Source: Mucidula mucida (lineage: Eukaryota; Basidiomycota; Agaricomycetes; Agaricales; Physalacriaceae). Taken from it: a stretch of 49,983 bases of DNA. Positions 1-10,720 of this stretch are shown piece after piece. The position numbers and the translations under genes were made by a program. The stretch is taken from contig JADNYV010000257.1 in the NCBI GenBank assembly GCA_015501055.1, forward strand, positions 1-49,983. Direction: 5' to 3'. Position 1 is the stretch's first letter, and each line of letters opens with the position of its first letter. The notes below the pieces were generated by a model, which worked only from the letters and a program-made list of their open reading frames with translations, had not been told where the DNA came from and searched no databases.

Positions 1-1070
1 TCGACAAAATGGACAGCGCCAGAAAATCGCGGACAACCGCCCGAGCTGGCAGTACGCTCTCCATCACGAAAACCAATAAATATCGTCCTTGTTTCATCCT
101 CAGAGGAAACCCCATGTCCAACTATACTACTATCTGCTAATGGCAACATTCGGCGGGTGCCAACTATGATGATCTCGCAGACATTACGCAACGTCTTGTG
201 CGCCCTATGCAACACAATCATCCCTCCTTCTCAGAAGCTGCTACTATACATCTCACACCTGCATGGCCCGAGAGCCGCAGTGGATGATTTGTTGGGCTAC
301 CGATGTTACGAGCGCGCTCTCTGTGTGGTCTGGCGCCGGCGACGTTCCATACTCTATGGACGCTGCGGCTGTCGACAAGCTTCAAAGAGACGTTAAGAGG
401 CTCGAGCACCAACTCATGGAAGCCGCGTCAGCTGATCGAAACCTGAAGAAGCGTCTGCAAGCTGATCTCATGGTAAGAACAGGTCGTTTGATATTGTTTG
501 ACTGACGCTCATGTCCTTTGGTAGAACTGGAAAAAGCACATGAGGCGAAAGTCAGTGATCTCCGTCTCCTAGATCTAAGCCACTTACTGACAATGCGTAA
601 CAGGGTGAAGGCTCTATCTACAGTCAAGTGCCAAAGGGAGTCAAGGCAGTCTGGCCTCCGCTCGAAGTTACGCGTCCTCTTCATGCTCCGCGTCAACGAG
701 CAGCTTGATGTCCATCCCCGAAGTATTGGAAGGTGAGGACTGGTGCCCAGAGGAGGTCCCAACACCCACGCCCACTGGCACAACGTTCGCTGGCAAATTA
801 TTGAAGAACCTGTCGAGATCGTCGCATTCTTCACGTCTCCCCAAACGTCCCGCTTCATCGGTACGTCATTTTCTTGCGTGTCTGCACAAAACCCGGCTCA
901 TCTGAGTAGGCAAAGGATCATTTCATGATCCAAGACCCGCCGATGAAGCGAACGAATGCCTCTAGAGTCAGTATCTCGAGTTGTCGCTCTCAGGGTAGCG
1001 GAAAGAACTGCTGGACTCAAGGCCTCCTGCAATTCGTGCGATGTGAGAAGAAAACGGGTTGGATAATCTA
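1..1070 (+). CDS. Unrecognised gene, 3' part, entering from the left edge
   Basis: I do not recognise this gene. Open reading on the plus strand is joined by plausible short introns: GTAAGA at 473 to TAG at 524, GTCAGT at 551 to CAG at 603, and GTACGT at about 871 to TAG at about 919. A stretch around 360-470 encodes a heptad-like coiled coil (VDKLQRDVKRLEHQL). An exon around 600-870 encodes a Ser/Thr/Pro-rich segment (SLMSIPEVLEGEDWCPEEV), and the last exon ends in TAA at about 1070. The frame between the second and third exons is not settled and the 5' end lies outside the window, so the model is only a sketch. It could be a degraded gene. Confidence 0.3.
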
Positions 1071-1656
1071 AAGCTGCACTATTAGTATATTGTAAATCTT
1101 ATACATATGTCATATTTGGCCTTTTGAGGTGGTCCGCGTCAATCAACATTTTATTCCTCTTGATGTCGGCGAGAATGGCTTGTTCAGCATGCGCATCCGC
1201 AAGATCACGCAGCGCGTGCAGAAGGACACGTTTAATTGACGAGCAGAGGGAGGTACTACCGCCCAGTACAGTGCCATATCATGTTTTGATTCTGAAGTGT
1301 TGCACATTCCGGACGAAGGAACGAGTATGTCTTCTCAAAATTCTCCAGTAAGAGTACGACAAAAAAATCTGCTTTGGTCACCTCCAGCGGTGATTCCAAG
1401 TCCTTCTCGTATTTCTACGTGCGTACGTCCGTGTAACAAGTGAAGATACTGAGGTAGTCCAGCCTCTCGAGGAGCTTACCTTCTCCGCCCCAAAACAGTC
1501 TTGTTCTCCGAGCACTGAGCACGCTTCGAATGGTACTGTATTAAGTAACGATGGTAGTTTACTAGAACATCCGTGGCCTATCGTCAGAAATGACCTGAAA
1601 ATCATACTCAAGAGGTCCTCGCTCAGCCGCGAACCGCCATCTTGAATGTGAATGCC
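1071..1656. other. Intergenic, no gene seen
   Basis: Only short uninformative open frames occur on either strand. No repeat, tRNA or known motif was recognised. Confidence 0.4.
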
Positions 1657-2799
1657 TTAACAATCTTTGTCTTCGTACGTCTGAACTTCGCGCCTAATTC
1701 TGAAAAGCTGGATAGCACTGTACAGCAGAATGTCGGTCAGAACGGAAGGCAAAGGACGAGGATACGCACATGATGGCTGGGCTACCCGACTCGGCGGAAA
1801 CACTCCTTGGCCACAGGTGGCTTCTAGAGGACGCGAAGCAGCACGCTGACGAGCTTTGCATTCGTCGACAATCCTGAGTGGCGAAATCAGATGGCCGTGT
1901 ACATCTCAAAGTATTGTAGCACTTACCGCTTCAAAGCAGCATGCTCGTCCCAAAGTTCCACCGGATCTGAAAGGACTTTGATGACACCAAGATCAGAATT
2001 GATCTTGATAGCTGGCGTAAAAATCTTGCTCCACATCGGAGCATTCACCGACGAAAAGAAGATGTTCTCGACAGCATCGATATCGTCGCCGAGCGAAGGC
2101 GCGTAGTCGCCGACACTCTCTTTCGAATCCGAGTCTGAGATGTTAACCACTGGGTCCTGAGGACCAACAGAGCAATCCGCCTCCATTACGTTTATACGCT
2201 TAACATCCTCGCTAGTATAGCCTGATATGGCCGACATAGCGTCGAATGGAAAGTGTGGCGTATTCGAGTAATCATAGCTTTGTGGCTCGACCAGAACATC
2301 GAAATCATCCATGGTGGGTTGATAGCAGTTTGACCACGGTAAAGGATGTGATATGGGGAGAGGCGTGCGACCAAGAGGGTGCTCAGTCGTAGGTAGAATG
2401 GGAATGCACATATCGGCTGTCTTGCGTTTGAATTTGTCCATACGATTGGGACGCGGTTTCGTCAAACCAATTTGAATGGGACGCAACCACATTCTGTTGA
2501 ACTCAGCTTCAGGATCAGGCAATCCTCCATTCCACTGCCCTGAGGTAAGTGCACTGTCGTCAAACGGTGAATAGTATATAACAACGCACTCGAACACAGT
2601 AACCAGCATATTGTTTGCAAACCAAATCCTGAGCCAACTCCCTAGCCTCCGCATCCCCACCCTGGCAGTAGTACCGCAAAGTCGCGGCGGGATCGATGGA
2701 AAACGCCATGAAGCTCCCTAGCCAAGGAACATGAAGAATTCCGCGATCGTCGTCCTCTATATCGTCGTCGCAATTTATCACGGGCATGGAGGGGGACAT
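1657..2799 (-). CDS. Paralog A of an uncharacterised four-copy family
   Basis: Three exons (2799-2590, 2534-1927, 1873-1657) give 344 residues. The family is not one I can name. Conserved blocks shared with copies B, C and D are: GIL-VP near residue 25, then AFSIDPAATLRYYCQGGD, the exon-1 end KQYAGYC, and in exon 2 IGLTKPRPN, TEHPLGR, PLPIS, DDFDVLV and LWDEHAALKR. Exon 3 starts RIVDECKAR and then diverges. There is no signal peptide or obvious membrane segment, and the middle is acidic and Ser-rich. Introns are 55 and 53 bp with GTGCGT and GTAAGT donors. The start is the first ATG after a shared TATAAG box. This copy looks intact. Function unknown; a lineage-specific intracellular protein is the most that can be inferred. 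Confidence 0.8.
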
Positions 2800-2836
2800 G
2801 TTATTGTAAGATCACAAGTCAATACGGAAGGTGCAC

Positions 2837-2887
2837 GCTTATAAGGTTGGAGCCACATTTCCTCGTATTGTTCCTAGAAAAGACAAT
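2837..2887 (-). promoter_or_regulatory. Shared promoter block of paralog A
   Basis: Reading toward A, a 21-bp box ATTGT-N11-ACAAT (2887-2867) is followed by CTTATAAG, a TATA-like element (about 2846-2839), and the start codon lies 67 bp beyond the box. The same box with the same 11-bp spacer precedes copies C and D. Roughly 50 bp upstream of the box is also shared with the B-C intergenic region. ATTGT/ACAAT is the kind of core bound by HMG-box factors, but that assignment is inference. Confidence 0.55.
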
Positions 2888-3808
2888 AGCACGTCAGAGA
2901 ACAAGGACAACTTGAACAAAAAAGGACTGGAGCCTTCGGGCCGAACTTCCGATGTGGTTCAAACGGATCGCTTGTTCACGAACCTCCATGGAACTTGCCG
3001 GACGCTGCCACACAATAAGCCAGAAAAATAGCTGTGGCCATCCGCTTCTCTTGTTATTGATGGAGCACAAAACAAACATGGTCTGGTTCGCTCAATCTAT
3101 AAATCTATCGCGACGCTCTCCCCGAATACTCCAACTCACGCCAGCATACCCTACACACAACATCAGGTTCCATCGGTGAGATCAATGCCTCCGTCTACGA
3201 TCCGCTGCTGGGGCTGGTCCTGACGCCCTAATGTGCCACCATCGTCGCGCACGATTACATGAGTAGTACCATCGCACCTGTGACAGAGCATTCCCTACGT
3301 TGTAGGAAATTTCAAAGCAGAGCGTGATATCTTTTAGAGGCGGGCTGGGCAGTGAGCGCGTCATGGAGATGGTTCCACGATGTGGTTTCAATTTTCAACT
3401 GGACCCATTCTACTTGGACCTTTATCCTTTGTCGTCCCAGCACGAGTACGAGCGTCAGTTGGGAGCAAGGGTCCATCACGGTGCGACATCCAAAGGGAAT
3501 AACGGCCCAGATGAGGCAGAGCGCGATGACGGTAGGAGCCAACATACAAACAGTGGTCTATTTGCGTCACTTGACCGATCATGGTGGACTGCAATCCGGG
3601 ACACAACGTCGAATGCTCGCAGATCAAATCTGGGGGTCAAAGAGCGTGTCATTTCATCATGTAAAGCGGGTAGAAAACGTATGTATAAAGTTTGTGAAGT
3701 ACCATTAGGTGTACGCGACCGACTGGACTGTTTTGAACGCGCATTGGCGAACAATCTTGGTCCTAGTACGTTTCAAGTTGGCGGCTAGTTTCGAGACTTT
3801 AGACATCA
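2888..3808. other. Intergenic between paralogs A and B
   Basis: Positions 2888 to about 2945 are homologous to the region upstream of paralog C. The rest holds overlapping short frames on both strands; a minus-strand frame at 3545-3312 has a hydrophobic start. None has recognisable similarity or a convincing splice model, so I annotate no gene. Confidence 0.4.
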
Positions 3809-4840
3809 CTACAGCAATATTAGAAGATACATTCTATTGATACGAGGAGACTCACGTGTAATATGCAATCCTCGAGGCCTCCCAGAACCTCTCTCACCAG
3901 GAGGGAGCAAACTAGTATCGCGCCGACGAGCTTTGCACGCATCAACAATCCTAAGCCGAATCAGACTGCTATGTACGTGTTAGACTGAACATGAAGTTGA
4001 CCTTTTCAAAGCAGCATGCTCATCCCACAGTTCTGCTGGGTCCGAAAGCGTTTTGATGATGGTAAGGTCTGGGTTGACCTTGACGGCTGGCGTGAAGATC
4101 TTGTTCCACATAGGATCGTCTATTGACGAAAAGAAGATGTTCTCCACTGCATCGACATCGTCACTGATGTCCGGGGCATAAGTGTCGCTTTGAATCGACA
4201 CTGACTCGGTCTCGTCGCCGTCACATGCTGGTGGACCTTTCCCATCAGGAGCAGGCACAGTGCACTCAGCCTCCATTGCGTTTATACGCCTACCATCCTC
4301 GCTAGTGTAACGGCTGATTATCCTGTCCGTACGAGCTGAAAATTCCGGGCTGGAGGAGTAGTCAAGGTCTTGAGGCTCCAGTAGAACATCGAAGTCATCC
4401 GTGGTGGTTTGATAGTAGTTCGACCAAGGCAAAGGCTTCGATATAGGTAGCGAAGGGCGACCAAGAGGGTGCTCAGATGCCGGGGAGATAGGAACACACA
4501 TATCGATACTGGTATGCTTGAATTTGTCGGTACGATTGGGACGCGGTTTAGTCAAGCCAATCTGCACTGGACGTATACATATCCTGTTGTATTCAGCTTC
4601 GTGGTCCGGCAACCCATGCCACTGCCAACCTGTCGTCAGTCCTACTTGTAATTAGACAGTGACAGCGTACTGCTTCCAAGTCAGATTCTCCACTTGTTCC
4701 TTGGCAATAGCGTCACCGCCATGACAGTAATATCGCAAGGTTGCGGCGGGATCGATAGAAAAGGCCACGAATGTTCCTTCGTAGGGCACGTCAAGAATTC
4801 CGCGTATTGAAGTAGCTTTGGGGGAGTTGGCAGCTGGCAT
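3809..4840 (-). CDS. Paralog B of the four-copy family, altered exon 1 end
   Basis: Exons 4840-4664, 4621-4002 and 3950-3809 give about 312 residues if the donor GTCACT after the codons for WKQYA is used. Exon 1 carries GILDVPYEG and FVAFSIDPAATLRYYC; exon 2 carries IGLTKPRPN, EHPLGR, DDFDVLLEP and LWDEHAALKR. Compared with A and D, the last five codons of exon 1 (GYC plus two) are missing, and the predicted intron is only 42 bp, shorter than its neighbours. The third exon is much shorter than in A, C or D (142 versus 217-247 nt) and hardly conserved beyond RIVDACKAR. The copy may therefore be drifting or dead. It is divergently transcribed from C across a 252-bp gap. Function unknown. Confidence 0.65.
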
Positions 4841-5092
4841 GTTGTAAGCGCGTCACATCCATGCATGAAGCGCCTCTTATAGGACAAAATGTCAAATGGA
4901 CCGCCATTGTTCCACGGCAACAAAACAATCGCTCGGAAAGTCGGCCCGATGACGCCAGGCCTTTTTTGTTAAAGTCGTCCTTGTTCTCTGACATGCTATT
5001 GTCTTTTCTAGGAACAATACTAACAAATGTGGCTCTATCTAATAAGCGTGCTCGTTCCCCAAACTTGTAGTCGTAACTCGTACTCGTTTATC
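4841..5092. promoter_or_regulatory. Bidirectional promoter between paralogs B and C
   Basis: This 252-bp gap separates divergent starts. It holds one ATTGT-N11-ACAAT box (4998-5018), 74 bp before the C start and about 157 bp before the B start. A TATAAG-like sequence faces B (about 4878-4883) and an AATAAGCG faces C (about 5040). The stretch 4960-5040 is nearly identical to the promoter of A in inverted orientation. Confidence 0.5.
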
Positions 5093-6231
5093 ATGTCCCC
5101 CTCCGACGATTTAGAGAATGAAGAACAGGGAATCCTCCACATTCCTTGGGAAGGAGCGTTTATGGCGTTTTCCATCGATCCTTTCGCAACACTGCGGTAC
5201 TACTGCCAGGGTGGAGATAGTGTAGCGAAAGAGCTCGCTCAGGCTTTGACTTGAACACAGTAACCAGCATATTGTTTGCAAGTACGTCGTGACATCATTG
5301 AGCAACAGTGTACTTACCTTTGAAGCAGTGGAGTGCAGGATTACCAGATCCTGATGCCGCATTCAACAGAATGTGGCTACGACCCATCCAGATCGGCTTG
5401 ACGAAGCCCCGTCCCAACCTTACAGACAGGTTCAAACACGCAACGGCCGATATGTGCATTCCAATTCTACCTACCACTGAACATCCCCTCGGTCGCACGC
5501 CTCTCCCCATATCACGTCCCTTACCACGGCAAAACTACTATCAACCTACCGTGGACGACTTTGATGTACTTGTCGAGCCACAAAACTATGATTACTCTAA
5601 TACGCCACACTTTTCAGCCGCCGCTGATTCGGACGTTACAGACTATATCAGTGAGGATGTCAAGCGTCTCGACGCAATGGAGGCGGAGTGTTCTGTCGGT
5701 GTACAGGGTACAGTGGTCAATAACGACAGTTCGGACTCAGATTCGATACAGAGTGTCGGCGACTATACACCTTACGATATTGATGCTGTCGGGAATATTT
5801 TCTTCTCCTCAGTGAATGCTCCTATGTGGAGCAAAATCTTCACGCCAGCTATCAAGATCAATTCCGACCTGGGAGTTATCAAAGTCCTCTCAGATCCAGC
5901 AGAATTGTGGGACGAGCATGCAGCCATGAAGCGGTCAGTGTCGAAGTATGACGAGGTACATCACCATCTCACTTCTGGTCTTAGGATCGTCGACGAGTGT
6001 AAAGCTCGTCAGCGAGCTGCTTCCCATGGCACTGGTGGCCGAATAACATGTCCGTGCAGTCGAAGAATACAAAGCTCATGTGCGTGTCGTCGCCTTGCGC
6101 CATTATCTGCGATTATCTTACCGGACCTCTCGCGTACAGTGCTATCCAATTTGTCAGGACTAGTGGCTAACTTCAGACGTATGAAGACTAAAATTGTTCA
6201 TCCCTTCAAATTTGAGAGGGTTCGCGCCTGA
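5093..6231 (+). pseudogene. Paralog C, interrupted by a 31-bp inversion
   Basis: Copy C has the same three-exon plan: exon 1 from 5093, exon 2 5329-5933, exon 3 5985-6231. Exons 2 and 3 are open and well conserved (IGLTKPRPN, TEHPLGRTPLPIS, DDFDVLVEP, LWDEHAAMKR, RIVDECKAR). Exon 1 reads SIDPFATLRYYCQGGD and then runs into an in-frame TGA at 5252-5254, because bases 5251-5281 are the reverse complement of the expected sequence. Read in the other orientation, that block would encode TCKQYAGYC plus two residues and end against a GTACGT donor, and exon lengths would then total a multiple of three (1,041 nt). As it stands the product would be truncated after about 53 residues, unless transcription starts again downstream. 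Function of the family is unknown. Confidence 0.75.
5251..5281. other. 31-bp micro-inversion in paralog C
   Basis: The plus strand here is the exact reverse complement, over 29 bases, of the exon-1 end of paralog A (read on its own strand). The block is bounded by TTG on one side and CAA on the other, a 3-bp inverted pair. The flanks on both sides stay in normal orientation, including the GTACGT donor at 5282. Confidence 0.8.
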
Positions 6232-6451
6232 GAGGACGTCTTGGGTGTCCTTGTTATGCCTCATTTTGGGTAGTCTAGAGCCTGTATATGACTCTGGTCG
6301 TAGCAGTTTCGTTACAAAGATCTGAAAACGGAATGCTTTGTAACTTGGTCTGTCTTTTTAACGATCAGTACGAAGGTCTTCAGGATATCTGGACACTATA
6401 TATCTTCGATACATCAGTACGGAAGGCTTCATAACGTGTAAACGAGCTCAC

Positions 6452-8365
6452 CTAGTAAGGACGATTGGTACTCTGCGGGACGTACACCAGTGGCCGCTCT
6501 GGATCGTCATGCATAATCTCTATCTTCGTCTCGTGAGCCGTCGGAAAAATCGAATAGACCAAGACTCCTCCCCCAGTCTCTGCAGAAGCTATCAACTCAT
6601 CCAAGTCGGGCTGCGTATCACGATACGTTTCAGGGTCCTCCAATGTCACTTCGACCTTGGGCTGTGTAAAATCGATGAAGCGAACCATGGTGGGATCTTT
6701 CCCTCTAAAACTAGCGATGTATTGCCGGACGAGCATCTGGAGAAAGTGGAGGTCTCGTGAAGACGTCATGGCGGGGTAGCCATAGTTTTCTGTGAAGGAA
6801 GGAAGAGTCAGTGCGGCTGGGGGTTATAGCAGAGAGCTTGGACGTACTTTCGGCAGAACGCTGTACCTCGCTGCATGTTTCTCGGTGTCCAGCTAGCCAG
6901 TCGCTCCGTTGACAGGCGCGCGAGCAGTATAGGAATTTCATCCCACAGCCAGCGCAACCCATCAATCTGTCTGGTGCCGTCTCCCGATCTGGACACTGTT
7001 ATGCGGCGTAAGGAACTGAAGAGGGATGAGCTTTCAAGAAAAACGCACAATCTCTGCATCGCAGATGGCTGGGGGCTTCGTTCTATACTTCTCGGACGGG
7101 GCCTCGAGCTCAGTGGCTCTGCTGATATAGGACTGCCATATATCACTGAACGGCCCGTCGAGCAGGTTGAGTTGCATGATCTTTAGGCATGTTTTCCGGG
7201 AGAATTTTATAGTCGAATAATAGACGAGGTACTTTGTGAACTTGTGCACGTTGTTTGTGATGAGCCCCGCATGGTCCTTCTGAACGGTCTCGCAGGAAGC
7301 ATGGGAATGCGCTACGAGTCGGTCGAGTTTGAAGAGGTTCGTGAGAAACTGTTCCTCGTACGCGAGGTGGATGATGGGAAGACCAGGACTTTCAGGTATA
7401 TTGCGCGCCACGATAGAGAAGCAGTTCCATATATTCGTTATCGTGCGGTCGGCGGTTCGCGAGGAAACGTCGAAAACGAGCTGACGAAGAAGTTTGGAGG
7501 AAGCGATGAGCGATAGGGATCGAAACATCAATCTAAATTGACCGCGATCGTAGAGTTTGGTCTTCGTGTCATCGTTTTCCTGCGAGTATTTTGGGTTGCG
7601 AAATTTAGATACAATGACATGAACGTCATAGAAGCTTATCAACCAGTCGTCTGCAGTCCCCTGTGTATCGACTAGTCGGAAAACATCGAGCAGTGTCGTG
7701 ACAACCACTACGTATGCGGAGACGAGGGAATCGACATCACCGGCTACAGCCCGGTACAGCTCAGTGCGCCACATAGGTTCTGCATCCCGGTTCCTGATGT
7801 CAAGTTTTATGATGCAGACAATGGCCTGAAACAGATCGCTGAGCATCTCGTATTGCGCTCGCGCACCTGCTAGATGATGGGTGTGGAACAAGAGCGGTAT
7901 GAGATTGGGCATATAGGCAGCGGGAGAGTCCTCGGGCGGCGATGGAGGGTATAAGCCTGAGTTGGTGCAGTAATACATGACGATGGAGGATAAAACGGTT
8001 TGGAGGCCGAAGAATTGAAATTCGTATGTGCGGTCGGGGATGACGATGTGGTGGATGCAGTATTCGGTCCACAAGGTTATCGAGGGATATAGTTGGATGA
8101 GGAGACGGTCGGCGATGCTGGAATTAGCGAGTTCGAGCAGACCGCGAGCGAGACTTGTTTGCAGCGCCTGGAGACACTGTACTGCGAGATTGAGAGGCTC
8201 GGCGGGGTCATCGGAAGGGCTCGGACGTGTTTCCAGCAAAGGGCACTCTTTGATATTTTTCTGGAGGAGGACAGATAATCGCTCGAATGCGATGCGGCTA
8301 GAGGCCGCCTTTTCCGCTGCTTCTGGGAGAGACAATTCTCTGCGAAACTTGTTGAGCTTGTACAT
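6452..8365 (-). CDS. MYND-type zinc-finger protein
   Basis: Exons 8365-7049, 6995-6848 and 6789-6452 give a protein of about 600 residues. The first exon (about 439 residues) is a helical region without a recognised domain. Across the first intron lies a MYND finger: CDAEI from exon 1 is followed by C, CAGC, YCSRAC, and then H and C in GHRETC, which is the C-x2-C / C-x3-C / H-x3-C zinc-binding order of the family. The C-terminal exon (about 112 residues) is acidic and ends in NRPY. MYND fingers usually bind proline-rich partner peptides. Many Agaricomycete genes have this MYND-near-C-terminus layout with unknown roles. The start is the first ATG after an apparent 5'UTR intron acceptor. The gene sits between paralogs C and D. 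Confidence 0.85.
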
Positions 8366-8817
8366 CTACTAAGTGTCAGGAGAAAGCAAATACGAGGAGA
8401 TGGAGTATACCTGAAGTTGCCGACACTTCTACTCAAAAGGTCCTCAAGTTGGTTGTAGAGAGCGAAGATAGACGAATGGTTCAGAAGTTGACATCTATTC
8501 TACGTAACGAGATGTCAAGCACGTCAAGTGCTGGGCTTCTTCTGGCCTGCAAACCGGGTTTCCGGCCTCGATATCCTGGGTACATGCTAGTACTTACGAA
8601 CACTGTGTAGTCAAGACTCTGCTCAGTGGGTAAAGGAACCTGATTGACGGTAGTCACCGTTTTCGGACAAAAGATTGCCGACGGCGATGCATTGATGGTG
8701 GTTCTACTGTAGGGTCAGCTCAAGTTCCTTGTTGTTTCCGTGTCCTATTGTCTCTTCATGGAACAATGTAAGCGTTGACCTTATAAGCGGTACAAGGCTT
8801 TTTTGCTATCTTACACC
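8366..8817 (+). promoter_or_regulatory. Intergenic region with the promoter of paralog D
   Basis: The D promoter holds the same 21-bp ATTGT-N11-ACAAT box (8747-8767), followed by CTTATAAGCGG and the start codon 50 bp after the box. The rest, 8366-8740, is the divergent promoter side of the MYND gene; it includes a possible untranslated first exon and intron (GTATAC ... TTAG, about 8412-8370). Confidence 0.5.
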
Positions 8818-9957
8818 ATGACGCCTGCTAACCCGCCACTGAAATCTCGCAAACGAGGAATCCTCGACGTCCCATATGAAGGAACATTTGTGGCGTTCTC
8901 CGTCGATCCCGCTGCAACCTTGCGGTATTACTGCAAAGGCGGAGACTCTGTCGCGAATGGTCTTGTCGATAAGTTGACTTGGAAGCAGTATGCTGGATAT
9001 TGCACTCAGGTAAGTCTACGATTCCTTGTACGGTTTCGTGCAGTTGTATTTACAACTTCCCTTATAGTGGCACGGATTTCCCGATCAGCACGCCGAGTTC
9101 AATAGAATAGGTTTACGCCCAGTACAAATTGGCCTAACCAAACCGCGTCCTAATTGTCCAGACAAGTTCAAACACAGAACTCCCGACATGTGTGTCCCCA
9201 TCTTTCCTACGACTGAGCATCCTCTTGGTCGCCCGCCTCTGCCTATATCCCGCCATTTACCATGGGACAACTGTTATCAGACGACCTTGGATGACTTCGA
9301 TGTCCTGGTGGCGCCTGAAAACCACGACTACTCTGATAGCCCAGAGTTTTCGGGTGCGACGGATTACGATATCAGTTGTTATACGAGCGAAGATGCTAAG
9401 CGTATAGACGCAATCGATGCGGAGTCTGGGGGTCTTCCCTCGGAAGGGCGTGTACCCGTCACAAGTTCAGACTCAGAGTCGATTCAAAGCAACGATTATA
9501 CACCCTCGCTCACTGACGACGTCGAAGCAATCGAGGACATTTTCTTTTCTTCGACGGACGATCCCTTTTGGAACAATAGATTCACCCCAGCTGTGAAAGT
9601 CAATCCCGACCTTGGCGTTATCGAAGTGCTTTCAGATCCTGCAGAGCTGTGGGACGAGCATGCTGCTTTGAAGAGGTGAGTACCGTAGCACAGGCCATGT
9701 ATGCCATCTTAACGTGTCACCCCAGAATTGTTGATGAGTGCAAAGCGCGTCGACGCTCTCCATCGGGTCAGAAGCAAACTTGCCGCGGGCATATTACTCG
9801 TGAGCATCTCTCTCACTGTTGCCGAAGTGTTCTTGATAATGTCTTTTCTGGAATAGTGTCGTCTGGTGTTTTAAACATCATAGCCAAGTTTAAACGTGCT
9901 AGGTCCAAACTTGGTCGTCTACTATTCGGTCTTAAGACAGTCAAATCGGCCGTGTAG
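8818..9957 (+). CDS. Paralog D of the four-copy family, intact
   Basis: Exons 8818-9009, 9068-9675 and 9726-9957 total 1,032 nt, encoding 343 residues. Donors are GTAAGT and GTGAGT; the introns are 58 and 50 bp. Exon 1 carries GILDVPYEGTFVAFSVDP, L-R-Y-Y-C and WKQYAGYCTQ. Exon 2 carries IGLTKPRPN, TEHPLGRPPLPIS, DDFDVLV, a Ser/Asp-rich middle and LWDEHAALKR. Exon 3 starts RIVDECKARRR, continues Cys/His-containing, and has a basic C-terminus rich in Lys and Arg. No signal peptide. This copy has the cleanest structure and is the best reference for the family. Function unknown. Confidence 0.8.
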
Positions 9958-10720
9958 ACTTGGTAGTTCATTGTAAACTCTAGAGACGCGCATTCGCGAA
10001 TATCCACACTCCTCGACTCGGTATTAATTGAGGTGTTCGACGCCCTTGAAGCTAGCGCTATACGACGCGTCAACGTAGTGTCGTCAACCCTTGAATGAGG
10101 ACCTGTCGCAGATGGAGACCACAAAACAGCGATTGATTACTATACCAAATTTTCGCCATCTCCCTCGCCCCGCTCACGAAGAACGGTTGTTACGTATCCA
10201 TAGCTGATTGTGCAGACTGCCCAGAGGAAGATCAGATACAAGAGATACTCCTTGTCTGAAGATGAGGAGACCATGAGGTTAATGGTAGTTCAAGACGTCG
10301 GTGATTCCTCAGCGGCGGAAACTATGTGCATCTTTTTACCAATGAGAGTTCCTCTCGAGACGCTCGAGGGTACACTATATAACATATCGTGAGACGCATG
10401 GACAGAAGCTGTCAAACATCAAGAGAATCCACTGAGATGACGGAATGCAATATACACCCTGCGGATGAAGAAGACTCGGCGGCAATAGTTGTACAGAGCA
10501 TCCTGTCTGTGCCAAAGATAGACTGCATTCAGTCAATAACGTGTCGGTCATAAAAACTAAGCGATGAATACAAAAGCGAATCTAAGCGCAGCCAGGTATA
10601 GTTAGATCAATGGGAATATGGAATGTGATGGGGGTAGTATGTCGCCAAAAGAAGCTAGGCGAGGAACGAAAACATAATTACTAGTAGGACATGGCGAGTG
10701 ACAAGAATGAACAAGAAGCA
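9958..10720. other. Intergenic, no gene seen
   Basis: Short frames only. This stretch lies 3' of both paralog D and the GATA-type gene, so it should hold two convergent terminators. No polyadenylation consensus stands out. Confidence 0.4.
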
